Shown here piece by piece: positions 36,120 through 44,844 of a stretch of DNA of 64,000 nt; the stretch's first letter is position 1; each line of letters opens with the position of its first letter. Location of the stretch: assembly GCA_964601895.1 (NCBI GenBank), contig CAZROT010000004.1, positions 124,001 through 188,000 on the forward strand, written 5' to 3'. Both the position numbers and the translations under genes were made by a program. The notes beneath the pieces were generated by a model. That model had not been told where the DNA came from, ran no database searches, and worked only from the letters and a program-made list of their open reading frames with translations. Source of the stretch: CAZROT01 sp964601895. Its GTDB lineage: Bacteria; Pseudomonadota; Gammaproteobacteria; Enterobacterales; Enterobacteriaceae.

Positions 36120-36956
36120 TTACCCTCTGAGTTCTTTAAATTTAGGCAGATTGGGCAGTATCTGATCCAGTCCGATTTGCCGGGTATCACCACTGGCAGG
36201 CATCAGCAGGAGATCACCGGCTTTGGTGATAACCTCGATTTTTCTGATGTCCTGACTGTTCATTTTGAGCTGCACATAACCAGCAAAGCCCTTGTTATTT
36301 CGGCTCTCCTGGCTGTCCTCATCATCGCTGGGGTAACGATGGACACGCAGCACGGTCATTTTGTTGAGTACCGGCGTTAATACATACTGCTGGTTTTTGC
36401 TGGAAGACATTTCCTTCGCCTCCAGCCCCACGGTATCTTTAAGTTTTTTGTTTTTACTCGACTCCAGGGTACGCAGATACAGGGCAACCTGATCGCCTGC
36501 CAGAAGAGAATCTAACAGCCAGACATTGGTGGCATCGACATCAAACTTCCAGGCAATTTCCCCAGTTTTGAGGCTGTGGCGCAGGAAAGTCGGGCTGTCT
36601 GGCGCTTCAATCAGCGCAGGTGCGATGTAGCTGTCTTTTTCTATATTTGCCGTGATTAAATGACCCACCAGCGATTTGAACGGCGTGACATCATAGCCGG
36701 CCAGTTCACTGTCTTTTGTAGCGGCGAGCGTTTTTACGCGAAAATCTTCTGTCGTCAGCAGGCTGCCGGCAACCAGGGGCCGGCTGGCAACCGCGAGCAG
36801 AACCGGCTTCTCTTCCTTGTCTGCGGCCGCCAGCGGCTGTTCATCGTTTGATGTACTCTGATTCAGTAACAATCCACTCACACCGATAGCAATTATCAGC
36901 AGTGACAGTAAAAATAAGGTTCTGTGATTCACCGAATACCTCTTCTTCTCCTGCAT
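36120..36956 (-). CDS. rcpC: RcpC (CpaB-like) pilus assembly protein
   Basis: A 278-residue CpaB-type protein. An N-terminal membrane anchor (RTLFLLSLLIIAIGVSGLLL) is followed by a SAF domain (VASRPLVAGSLLTTEDFRVKTL) and a periplasmic domain. CpaB/RcpC proteins act with the secretin in Tad systems. It follows tadV and precedes rcpA, a standard order. Confidence 0.9.
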   Translation of the reverse strand: MQEKKRYSVNHRTLFLLSLLIIAIGVSGLLLNQSTSNDEQPLAAADKEEKPVLLAVASRPLVAGSLLTTEDFRVKTLAATKDSELAGYDVTPFKSLVGHLITANIEKDSYIAPALIEAPDSPTFLRHSLKTGEIAWKFDVDATNVWLLDSLLAGDQVALYLRTLESSKNKKLKDTVGLEAKEMSSSKNQQYVLTPVLNKMTVLRVHRYPSDDEDSQESRNNKGFAGYVQLKMNSQDIRKIEVITKAGDLLLMPASGDTRQIGLDQILPNLPKFKELRG

Positions 36957-37030
36957 GCTGTATGCATCAGGAGAATTACATGTTCTTTAATAAGATTAAA
37001 TTTTAAGGAAAGGCACTATCGTAAAGCGCC

Positions 37031-37453
37031 TCAGGTAATAAACCAGGTCAGCAAAAATCCCATGCTAATGGCCACCCCATAGGGTACCCCTTTTTTCCGT
37101 AATTGCCTGAAGGCGCACAACAGACCCACCACCGTGACAAGACCGCCACACAGGGCGGTCAGGAGGATAAAATCCCAGGCCTGTGAAGGAGTTAACGAAA
37201 TCGCCAGCGCGCTCATCAGTTTGACATCGCCTGCCCCAATAATGCGCAGACAAAAGAGTACAAACCCGGTGAGCAGAATACCGAGCGCCGGCCACAGGTT
37301 AAGCTGCTGATGAGCAATCCATCCCAGCACCACGGCACTCAGCATCAGTGTAATCACCAGCACATTAGGAATCAGGCGAAAACGCACATCGCTGTAACCG
37401 ACCCACAGCAGCTGCAGTGCCATCAGCACAATGATGAATGTCTGCATATACAT
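37031..37453 (-). CDS. tadV: Tad prepilin peptidase TadV
   Basis: A 140-residue A24-family aspartic prepilin peptidase (CpaA type, without the N-methylase domain). Catalytic aspartates are Asp22 in VGYSDVRFRLIPN and Asp76 in IIGAGDVKLMSAL. About four membrane helices are visible. It cleaves the Flp prepilin and the TadE/TadF pseudopilins. It lies between flp and rcpC. Confidence 0.93.
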   Translation of the reverse strand: MYMQTFIIVLMALQLLWVGYSDVRFRLIPNVLVITLMLSAVVLGWIAHQQLNLWPALGILLTGFVLFCLRIIGAGDVKLMSALAISLTPSQAWDFILLTALCGGLVTVVGLLCAFRQLRKKGVPYGVAISMGFLLTWFIT

Positions 37454-37505
37454 GTCTGGCGTTAAGTCACTCTTATTCTGGCGGTCAAAACGCTAGAGCT
37501 GCACA

Positions 37506-37543
37506 CCGGCAACTCCAGCGGCTTTACAATGTTGCGTTGCCGG
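37506..37543 (-). promoter_or_regulatory. Stem-loop between flp and tadV
   Basis: Perfect 8-bp inverted repeats CCGGCAAC (37506-37513) and GTTGCCGG (37536-37543) lie in the 122-base gap just after the flp stop. No T-run follows on the minus strand. Its position suits a partial terminator or an RNA-stabilising stem that lets flp mRNA exceed the machinery mRNA. This effect is inferred. Confidence 0.5.
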
Positions 37544-37576
37544 AATTAACTATCAGGGACCAATGGCACTTAATTT

Positions 37577-37798
37577 TTACGTACCAATTTTACCTACTTT
37601 TGTAGCAAGGTTTGTAAACATATCATTCAAGGCCTTTCCATACCCTGTACTGGTATCTTTAAATAACAGCGCAAATATAACAGTAATACCAGTCGCGAGC
37701 GCCACATATTCAATGGCGATGACACCACGCTGATCCTGGACCAAAGCTTCAATTTTTAATTTCGTGGCAATATAGCCTTTGGTTATTACATCTAACAT
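37577..37798 (-). CDS. flp: Flp-type major pilin
   Basis: A 73-residue Flp prepilin. The processing site is in DQRGVIAIEYVALATGITVIFALL: cleavage after Gly and the Glu-Tyr signature of Flp pilins, then a hydrophobic helix. The short C-terminus (TNLATKVGKIGT) is typical of the small mature subunit. It opens the tad operon; the promoter must lie in the unusual spacer upstream. Confidence 0.95.
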   Translation of the reverse strand: MLDVITKGYIATKLKIEALVQDQRGVIAIEYVALATGITVIFALLFKDTSTGYGKALNDMFTNLATKVGKIGT

Positions 37799-38532
37799 AG
37801 CGTTAACGTCCTTTTTTATATCGTGATAAGTGGATAACGGTTTATTAATGGAACAACAGCATTGCCAGCTGTCTCAATTAAACAGCAGTGCTGTAAATTA
37901 AATAGGGTATGAGCGAATAAAAATAATCACTGGCAGCTAATACGTTATATACAGGCAAACCATTACACTACATTTAATTAGTAAGCTGTGCTTTATAACG
38001 TATTTATTTGATAATGATTCTTCTTAACATCTGACTCATCGCATATTTAACGCAGGCATTAAAGCATGACTGTTTTTTTCTGTCCCGGTAGATTTCATGA
38101 CTTTTTTATTACTTATTCCTTAATTACCGCCATTCCTTTTTTCCTTCCATTCCTTTTTTTCTTTCTTTCCCTTACTCGTTCTTTCTATTTCTTACTTCAT
38201 ATATGCGGTCAGGGGCATTAAAAACAAATACGCTAATCACTGCCGGCAATATAAATTAAGGGGTAAACAGTCAGGAGGAGGGTGCCAGTCAGCACAAAAC
38301 CAACATCACTCACCAGGAGATAACTGTTTTAACGGTTCATGGGCTGGCACAGGGGCGATATACTACGGATCAGCCATTCTGTGGTCAAGGTCTTATGTCA
38401 CTTTTTCTTTAAAAAAGAAAATCATAAGCAATCTGGCACAGCATATATGGGGTAGGTATGATGGTTTTTGCGTCGCAGCAAATTGCCGTGCACGCCGGTC
38501 AGCAGCACAGTCACCACACCGGCTAATACGTG
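37799..38532 (-). promoter_or_regulatory. flp upstream spacer with polypyrimidine tract
   Basis: This 734-base gap between flp and its likely regulator holds no convincing gene. Its middle (about 38098-38195) is almost pure C/T on the plus strand. A direct repeat CCATTCCTTTTTT occurs at 38130 and 38148, followed by CTTTCTTTCCC-type runs. At 38405-38422 there is a TTTTCTT/AAGAAAA hairpin. Purine-rich sequence on the coding-direction strand upstream of flp could bend DNA, form unusual structure or carry regulator sites. No clear -35/-10 pair could be chosen. Confidence 0.5.
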
Positions 38533-39090
38533 CTATCCTCGCTGCAAAACCAGCAGCGTCAGCACCGCCATCCAGCTCAGGTTCACCACCATAAGCATGG
38601 CTATCAATTTTGCCATGGGTTGGCTAAACCAGCGTCCTGCCATTGTGGATGCTGACGCCAGGACAACATTATCTGCTGTCATATCACGCTCCTGCGCTCC
38701 GCAGGATTTTTGTGCGGCGGCACGCGTCCGGCTAACCTCTGCAATCCCCTCCTCATCTGACAGCATGCGCTGAATACGCCCCACATACTGCACACCCTTG
38801 CGTGGAATGGTACGAATCAATGATTTGTGCAGACCAACCCGGGAAAAGGCATTTCTGAGCATATAAAGCTGTCCATAGTAGCTGCTTTCACTGATAACAC
38901 CACGTTGCTCTTTCCACACCGCATGCATAATTTTTTCCTTCGCTGTCACTCCGTTGAGTAACAGCAATAAAAAGCGGCGATTATTCTCCGTTAATTCAGC
39001 TACAGAACCATCCATTCCTGTTAAACGGTGTTCTGACGGAGAAAAAATCGCGATTTCCTCTAACGTAAATCGCATATCGACTGTCTCCAT
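38533..39090 (-). CDS. ToxR/CadC-type membrane-anchored transcription regulator
   Basis: A 185-residue protein. Residues ~1-105 are an OmpR/PhoB-type winged helix (FSPSEHRLTGMDGSVAELTENN, then IMHAVWKEQRGVISESSYYGQ, LIRTIPRKGVQYVGRI). After a short polar linker, a single membrane helix lies at the extreme C-terminus (LIAMLMVVNLSWMAVLTLLVL). It therefore looks like a ToxR-family one-component regulator with almost no periplasmic domain. Two starts are possible: ATG at 39090 or the fifth-codon-later ATG preceded by GGAG. Position upstream of flp suggests it controls the tad operon; that is inference. Confidence 0.78.
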   Translation of the reverse strand: METVDMRFTLEEIAIFSPSEHRLTGMDGSVAELTENNRRFLLLLLNGVTAKEKIMHAVWKEQRGVISESSYYGQLYMLRNAFSRVGLHKSLIRTIPRKGVQYVGRIQRMLSDEEGIAEVSRTRAAAQKSCGAQERDMTADNVVLASASTMAGRWFSQPMAKLIAMLMVVNLSWMAVLTLLVLQRG

Positions 39091-39839
39091 ACTTATTTAT
39101 CCCTGATGTTTTTTTAATGTCACTGCGTACGCTTATCCATCACTGTGCCATCCGATGCATCATTAAATATAAAGAGAAAACGCTAATACTGCATGATTAA
39201 ATAAAAATCTATTTTAAATAAAATTAATAATGATTTTTTAGAATTAATCTGACAGCAGGATAATCGTGTTTATTATAAATTTATTTTAACGAAAACCAAC
39301 AATAAATTTATTTATTCCTGTTCCCAATAATATTCAGTCAATAAGCCTAACATTTTAGCTTAATTAACAGTTATCATGTCATAATAATAAAAATAAGGCA
39401 CAGTAAACGCTATACTGGCGCGCTTATTTTTTAAAATCTGATAAAAACATTTATTATTCCATTAATAGAAATAACAACTCTATATGCACTATTCACAGGT
39501 TATTTTCAGAAAAGTTAAAACTATAAATAAAATTTCAACAAACTATATTTATTTAACGTAATACCCACCGAAACAGTACGCATGCTAAAGCGTATAGAAA
39601 ACGGCCTGGTAACCGTAACCCTTTGCCCGTAACCCTGTCCTTGAGTTAGTATTAAACCGCTTTCGACCGCTGCCAGGGAATTATGTGCGCAGAATAGAAA
39701 CGCAAAGCCTTCGTATACACGAAGTACATGAGGATTCGAGTACCAGAGACAACGTACTGGTGCTTTCATCGTAGAGTTTCGACAGCTGCCTGGTATGAAA
39801 CACATAAAAAAATCAGCCATAACGGAGACCTGAAACAAC
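39091..39839 (+). promoter_or_regulatory. AT-rich spacer and long leader of ettA
   Basis: The first ~440 bases are strongly A/T-rich with many TATTATAA-like tracts and no convincing gene. From about 39590 the composition changes and there is probable structure: GTAACC units repeat (GGTAACCGTAACCC, then CGTAACCCTG), CTTCG/CGAAG pair around TATACA at 39709-39724, AGTAC/GTACT pair at 39739-39757, and near-identical GCTGCCAGG (39669) and GCTGCCTGG (39785) lie ~116 bases apart. An 82-codon antisense frame (ATG at 39769) crosses this block but matches nothing I know. I read the block as a structured 5' leader of ettA or a small repeat-like element. Confidence 0.4.
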
Positions 39840-41507
39840 GTGACTCAATACGTCTATAGCATGCATCGTGTCGGCAAAGTGGTGCCGCCAAAGCGTCATA
39901 TCCTGAAAAACATTTCGCTGAGTTTTTTTCCCGGCGCCAAAATTGGTGTCCTCGGTCTTAACGGTGCCGGTAAATCTACGCTGTTACGTATTATGGCAGG
40001 TATTGATACCGACATTGAAGGTGAAGCACGTCCACTGCCAGGAATAAAAATTGGCTATCTGCCGCAGGAGCCTGCACTTAACCCGGAACAAACCGTACGT
40101 GAAGCCGTAGAAGAATCAGTTGATGACGTTAAACAGGCATTAGTGCGTCTGGAAGAAATTTACAGCGCTTATGCTGAACCGGATGCAGATTTTGATCAAC
40201 TGGCAAAAAAACAAGCTGAACTGGAGGCCCTCATCCAGACGCATGACGGCCATAATCTCAATAATCAGCTTGAGCGTGCTGCTGACGCTCTGCGCCTGCC
40301 CGCCTGGGAAGCCAGAATTAACACCCTCTCCGGTGGTGAACGCCGTCGGGTAGCACTCTGCCGTTTACTGCTGGAAAAACCCGACATGCTGCTTTTGGAT
40401 GAACCCACCAACCATCTGGATGCAGAATCTGTCGCCTGGCTGGAGCGTTTCCTGCACGATTATCCCGGTACCGTAGTTGCCATTACCCATGATCGTTACT
40501 TCCTGGATAATGTGGCTGGCTGGATACTTGAACTGGATCGCGGAGAAGGTATCCCATGGGAAGGAAATTATTCCTCCTGGCTGGCACAAAAGGACGCGCG
40601 CCTGGCACGCGAAGCTTCTGCAGAAGCTGCACGACGTAAGTCTATTGAAAAAGAACTGGAATGGGTACGGCAGAACCAGAAAGGACGTCAGGCAAAAGGA
40701 AAAGCACGCCTGGCACGCTTTGAAGAGCTCAATTCCATTGAATATCAGAAACGTAACGAAACCAGCGAACTATTCATTCCACCAGGCCCCCGTCTGGGTG
40801 ATAAGGTGCTGGAAGTCAACAACCTGCGTAAGTCATACGCTGACAGGCTGCTCATTGATGACCTTTCCTTTACCCTGCCTAAGGGCGCGATTGTCGGTAT
40901 CATTGGCCCTAATGGTGCCGGTAAATCCACCCTGTTTCGTATGCTGTCCGGGCAGGAACAGCCCGATTCAGGCTCCCTTGTTTTCGGTGATACGGTAAAG
41001 CTGGCCTGCGTTGATCAGTTGCGTGACAGCATGGACAACAACAAAACCGTCTGGGAAGAAATTTCGGGCGGCCAGGATATCATGAAGGTAGGCAGCATTG
41101 AATTGCCCAGCCGTGCCTGGGTGGGTCGCTTTAACTTTAAAGGTGTTGATCAGGGTAAACGCGTTGGTGAACTGTCTGGCGGGGAACGCGGGCGCCTTCA
41201 TCTGGCGAGGCTACTGCGCGAGGGAGGCAACCTGTTACTGCTTGATGAACCGACCAATGATCTGGATATCGAAACCCTGCGTGCTCTGGAAAATGCGCTG
41301 CTGGAATTCCCTGGCTGTGCCATGGTCATTTCTCATGATCGCTGGTTCCTTGACAGGATTGCCACCCACATTATTGACTATCAGGATGAAGGCAGAGTGA
41401 CCTTCTTTGAAGGTAACTTTACGGAATATGAGGAATGGAAAAAACGCACTCTGGGTGCCGACAGCCTTGAACCCCACCGCATCAAATATAAGAAAATGAC
41501 GCGCTAA
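39840..41507 (+). CDS. ettA: Energy-dependent translational throttle protein EttA (ABC-F)
   Basis: A 555-residue ABC-F ATPase (E. coli EttA 555). It binds the ribosome E site and couples the first peptide bond to the ATP/ADP ratio. The two ABC domains show P-loops GLNGAGKST and GPNGAGKST, signatures LSGGERRRVALC and LSGGERGRLHLA, and DEPTNHLD/DEPTNDLD Walker B motifs. The arm and P-site tRNA interaction motif lie between (RFEELNSIEYQKRNETSELF). It starts with GTG at 39840, with GGAGA 12 bases before. It stands alone, not next to slt as in E. coli. Confidence 0.96.
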   Translation: MTQYVYSMHRVGKVVPPKRHILKNISLSFFPGAKIGVLGLNGAGKSTLLRIMAGIDTDIEGEARPLPGIKIGYLPQEPALNPEQTVREAVEESVDDVKQALVRLEEIYSAYAEPDADFDQLAKKQAELEALIQTHDGHNLNNQLERAADALRLPAWEARINTLSGGERRRVALCRLLLEKPDMLLLDEPTNHLDAESVAWLERFLHDYPGTVVAITHDRYFLDNVAGWILELDRGEGIPWEGNYSSWLAQKDARLAREASAEAARRKSIEKELEWVRQNQKGRQAKGKARLARFEELNSIEYQKRNETSELFIPPGPRLGDKVLEVNNLRKSYADRLLIDDLSFTLPKGAIVGIIGPNGAGKSTLFRMLSGQEQPDSGSLVFGDTVKLACVDQLRDSMDNNKTVWEEISGGQDIMKVGSIELPSRAWVGRFNFKGVDQGKRVGELSGGERGRLHLARLLREGGNLLLLDEPTNDLDIETLRALENALLEFPGCAMVISHDRWFLDRIATHIIDYQDEGRVTFFEGNFTEYEEWKKRTLGADSLEPHRIKYKKMTR

Positions 41508-41526
41508 CGGTTGACTCTCAAGGTTC

Positions 41527-41562
41527 CTGACCTGATATCGCTCTTGCTTGCAATCAGGTCAG
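41527..41562. terminator. Hairpin between convergent ettA and radA
   Basis: Perfect 10-bp inverted repeats CTGACCTGAT and ATCAGGTCAG with a 16-nt loop occupy the 81-base gap between the convergent ettA and radA. There is no clean T-run, so it may be a Rho-dependent or bidirectional end structure. Confidence 0.55.
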
Positions 41563-41588
41563 ATAAGCGCTGAACAGAGTAAGCACAT

Positions 41589-42977
41589 TCAGCTGCTCTC
41601 CTGAAATTCCTGCATCAGCATCAGTGCATCAGCCAGTTTTTTTACACCAAAAACCTGCATATCAGGTAATGGCTTTTTCGGCATATTGGCAAAAGGGACC
41701 AGCGCACGTTTAAAACCATGCTTGCTGGCCTCAGCGATACGCTCCTGCCCACTGGGTACCGGCCTTATCTCTCCTGCCAGCCCAACCTCACCAAATACCA
41801 CCAAATCCTGTGGCAACGCCTGGTCACGAAAACTGGATGCCAGTGACAGCAATAATGCCAGATCAGCACCCGTTTCCGTGACTTTCACTCCACCCACGAC
41901 ATTAACAAAAACATCCCTGTCGGCTATCTGCAGACCACCATGACGATGTAATACCGCCAGTAAAATGGCCAGACGATTCTGTTCAAGACCCACGGCCAGA
42001 CGCCGCGGATTAGCCATCATGGAACAATCCACCAGCGCCTGAATTTCCACCAGTAATGGACGTGTTCCTTCCCAGAGTACCATCACGGAACTGCCTGCAG
42101 TGATGTCATCATTACGACTGAGGAAAATGGCAGACGGATTACTCACCTCACGCAGACCCTGATCAGTCATGGCAAAAATACCCAATTCACTGATGGCTCC
42201 AAAGCGGTTTTTATGACTGCGTAAGGTGCGAAAACGCGAATCTGCCTCTCCTTCCAGCATCACTGAGCAATCTATACAATGCTCCAGTACCTTTGGGCCT
42301 GCCAGCGACCCGTCCTTGGTCACATGGCCTACCATGATAACCGCCATACCCGTCGTTTTAGCAAAACGTGTCAGGCAGGCAGCAGCTTCTCTGACCTGGG
42401 CAACCGTACCCGGTGAAGATTGAATATCAGCCATGTGCATCACCTGAATGGAATCAATCACCATCAGGCCGGGTTGTTCCTGTTTTGCCATCAGGCAAAT
42501 CTGTTCGACACTGGTTTCAGAAAGCAGCGTTAATTCGGCGGCAGGTAAACCAAGACGATGAGCACGCATGGCAACCTGTTGCAGAGATTCTTCACCCGTG
42601 ACATACAGCGTTTTCATGCGCTCTGAAAGCTTACAGAGCGTCTGCAATAATAACGTACTTTTACCCGCCCCTGGATGACCACCGATTAAAATGGCACTAC
42701 CGGGTACCACACCACCACCCAGAACACGATCAAATTCCATAAATCCTGTGGAAAAACGCGGCAACTCGGCAAGACTGATAGCGCCGAGTTTCTGTACCTG
42801 ACTGACGCGGGTACCGGCATAACCTGAAAAACGTTCAGTGCGCACTTGTGCAGGCTCTGCAAGGCGAACTTCAGTAATACTATTCCAGGCACCGCATGCA
42901 CTGCACTGCCCCAGCCAGCGCGGATAATCGGCGCCACAGTCATTACAGACAAAGGCGCGCCTTGATGCTTTTGCCAC
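41589..42977 (-). CDS. radA: DNA repair protein RadA
   Basis: A 462-residue RadA (E. coli Sms, 460). It is a branch-migrating recombination helicase related to RecA and Lon. The N-terminal zinc finger CNDCGADYPRWLGQC-x2-C is followed by Walker A GHPGAGKST, the KNRFG motif (SHKNRFGAISE), and a C-terminal Lon-protease-like domain (DVFVNVVGGVKVTETGADLA). Its start is 1 base after the serB stop, the same coupling as E. coli. The gene nadR, next in E. coli, is not present. Confidence 0.97.
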   Translation of the reverse strand: MAKASRRAFVCNDCGADYPRWLGQCSACGAWNSITEVRLAEPAQVRTERFSGYAGTRVSQVQKLGAISLAELPRFSTGFMEFDRVLGGGVVPGSAILIGGHPGAGKSTLLLQTLCKLSERMKTLYVTGEESLQQVAMRAHRLGLPAAELTLLSETSVEQICLMAKQEQPGLMVIDSIQVMHMADIQSSPGTVAQVREAAACLTRFAKTTGMAVIMVGHVTKDGSLAGPKVLEHCIDCSVMLEGEADSRFRTLRSHKNRFGAISELGIFAMTDQGLREVSNPSAIFLSRNDDITAGSSVMVLWEGTRPLLVEIQALVDCSMMANPRRLAVGLEQNRLAILLAVLHRHGGLQIADRDVFVNVVGGVKVTETGADLALLLSLASSFRDQALPQDLVVFGEVGLAGEIRPVPSGQERIAEASKHGFKRALVPFANMPKKPLPDMQVFGVKKLADALMLMQEFQESS

Positions 42978-42978
42978 G

Positions 42979-43914
42979 TTACCTTACCTCAGGCTGACCG
43001 CCATAGAGAATACAAAACACACTCATTAAATCACCGTGACAGATGGCTGCACTGGCTTTTGCTCGCACCACAGGCTTGGCGTGAAAGGCAATGCCAAGAC
43101 CCGCACGTGACAGCATGTTAACATCGTTAGCGCCATCGCCCACGGCTACTGTTTGCTCAAGGGGTATATTCCATTTTTGCGCAAGATTAACCAGTGTACA
43201 GGCTTTATACTGCGCATCTATTATTGGCCCGGTTAGTTTTCCGGTTAACCGGTTGTCATGGATCTCAAGCTGGTTAGCAACCGCGGCTGATAAACCTAAT
43301 TTATCGCGCAGGTAATCAGCATAATAGGTAAATCCACCTGAAATAATGGCAATATGCCAGCCTGATGACTGCAGCCGGGTTACCAGGCTGACGAGCCCCG
43401 GCGTTAATGGTAACTTATCACGTACCTGTTGCAACAGACTGATATCCACACCTTTCAGTGCCGCCACACGCTGGCGCAGGCTTGCCGCAAACGCCAGTTC
43501 ACCGCGCATTGCCCGGGAAGTGATTTCAGCTATTTCATCACCGATACCGGCCAGTCTGGCGATTTCATCGATACATTCGATTTGAATCGCCGTGGAATCC
43601 ATATCCATTGCCAGTAAGCCAGGCAGCTGTAAACAGGGAATACTATCCAGTTGTATAACATCAAGCCCATATTCATCGGCCCGTATTTTCATCGATGTAC
43701 TAAGATGACCCGTAAGATGAACGACCTGGTAGTCTTCCACACAGCAGGTATTAACAATAACCGACGCAACATCAGCATGGCGCTGGAAATCCGCTACGCG
43801 GTCCATATCCAGGTTTTTGCCATATAATATCCAGCCTTTATTTTTTGCTCTGTCAGCTGACGGCATGATGGCATTATCCTGAAGACACAGCAGTATGTGC
43901 GCTGTTAGCAGCAA
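42979..43914 (-). CDS. serB: Phosphoserine phosphatase SerB
   Basis: A 311-residue HAD-family phosphatase (E. coli 322), catalysing the last step of serine synthesis. The catalytic motif MDMDSTAIQIECIDEIA has the nucleophilic and acid aspartates. Motif II is in AIISGGFTYYADYL, and motif III/IV in VAVGDGANDVNMLSRAGLGIAFHAKP. The N-terminal ~100 residues are the diverged ACT-like region. It is divergent from smp, as in E. coli. Confidence 0.96.
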   Translation of the reverse strand: MLLTAHILLCLQDNAIMPSADRAKNKGWILYGKNLDMDRVADFQRHADVASVIVNTCCVEDYQVVHLTGHLSTSMKIRADEYGLDVIQLDSIPCLQLPGLLAMDMDSTAIQIECIDEIARLAGIGDEIAEITSRAMRGELAFAASLRQRVAALKGVDISLLQQVRDKLPLTPGLVSLVTRLQSSGWHIAIISGGFTYYADYLRDKLGLSAAVANQLEIHDNRLTGKLTGPIIDAQYKACTLVNLAQKWNIPLEQTVAVGDGANDVNMLSRAGLGIAFHAKPVVRAKASAAICHGDLMSVFCILYGGQPEVR

Positions 43915-44068
43915 CGCAGGATGAAATAAACATGCGCCTCAATTTGCCGGATAGCGGTGATTACCATAAAAAACATTCATTCTCCATAAAAACATCATCT
44001 CAAGCTATCCTATCCTGAACGCTTCTGGCAACATGAAAAATCGCCAATACATCTTAAAAGGAGCAGAC

Positions 44069-44767
44069 ATGAGAAAAGTTCAGTTAAAATTTCGTCTGCA
44101 CAAAACAATTATTATACTGATTTGCATGGCATTAATGGTCATTCTGATGCAGGGCGCTTCTTACTTTAGCTTAAGCCATCAACTGGCGCGTTCTGAACAG
44201 GTTGAAGAGCTGGCACAAACACTGGCAAGACAGGTAGCTTTCAGTCTGGCCGACATCCTCAATCGCAGTAACAACGATGATATTGATAGCAAGGCTGTTG
44301 AAGCCACACTGAAGCAACTGACAGGCAACAGCCGTATTCTGGATGCCAGTGTTTATCAGACAGATGGCACGCTGATTGCCCACGCGGGTGAAAAAGTGAA
44401 GATACGCGACAGGCTCGCACTCGATGGCAAACGCGCCGGCAGCTATTTCAATTACCAGGTAGTCGAAATAATATCTGGCACAGATGGGCCAAAGGGTTTT
44501 TTACGACTGACACTCGATACTCATGTGCTGGCAACGGAATCCAGACAGGTGGATAATACCACCAGCCTGTTACGCCTGATGATCTTAATGGCACTGGCTG
44601 TGGGCATTGTTCTTGCACAGACACTGCTGCAAAATCGTCGCAGCAGCTGGCAGCAATCGCCTTATCTGCTAACCGCTAACAGTCCTGTGGAAGAAGACAG
44701 CGACATTGCATCTGGCACCACACCTGGTGATAAAAAACAAAAGTCCCGTGCAGATAAGCAGCGTTAA
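44069..44767 (+). CDS. smp: Inner-membrane protein Smp (YtjB/SMP_2 family)
   Basis: A 232-residue protein from the ATG at 44069, which has AAGGAG 5 bases before it; an upstream ATG at 44033 lacks a site. It matches E. coli Smp (YtjB): a basic start LKFRLHKTIIILICMALMVILM with the first membrane helix, a periplasmic PAS-like domain with IRDRLALDGKRAGSYFNYQVVE, a second helix (LLRLMILMALAVGIVLAQTLL) and a short cytoplasmic tail. The function is not firmly established. Its place opposite serB is conserved. Confidence 0.92.
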   Translation: MRKVQLKFRLHKTIIILICMALMVILMQGASYFSLSHQLARSEQVEELAQTLARQVAFSLADILNRSNNDDIDSKAVEATLKQLTGNSRILDASVYQTDGTLIAHAGEKVKIRDRLALDGKRAGSYFNYQVVEIISGTDGPKGFLRLTLDTHVLATESRQVDNTTSLLRLMILMALAVGIVLAQTLLQNRRSSWQQSPYLLTANSPVEEDSDIASGTTPGDKKQKSRADKQR

Positions 44768-44844
44768 TTCATGGCAGAGAAATTGACCAGACCTCAGACC
44801 CCTTGCATAACGGCAGTAACACGCTACTGCTACCTGCTCACTGT

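Noticed and set aside
38340..38360. Possible sigma54 promoter (TGGCACAGGGGC) upstream of flp
   Set aside because: The -12 TTGC element is missing at the right distance.
39709..39760. tRNA-like T-arm sequence (GGATTCGAG) in the ettA leader
   Set aside because: No acceptor stem, anticodon arm or CCA context can be drawn around it.
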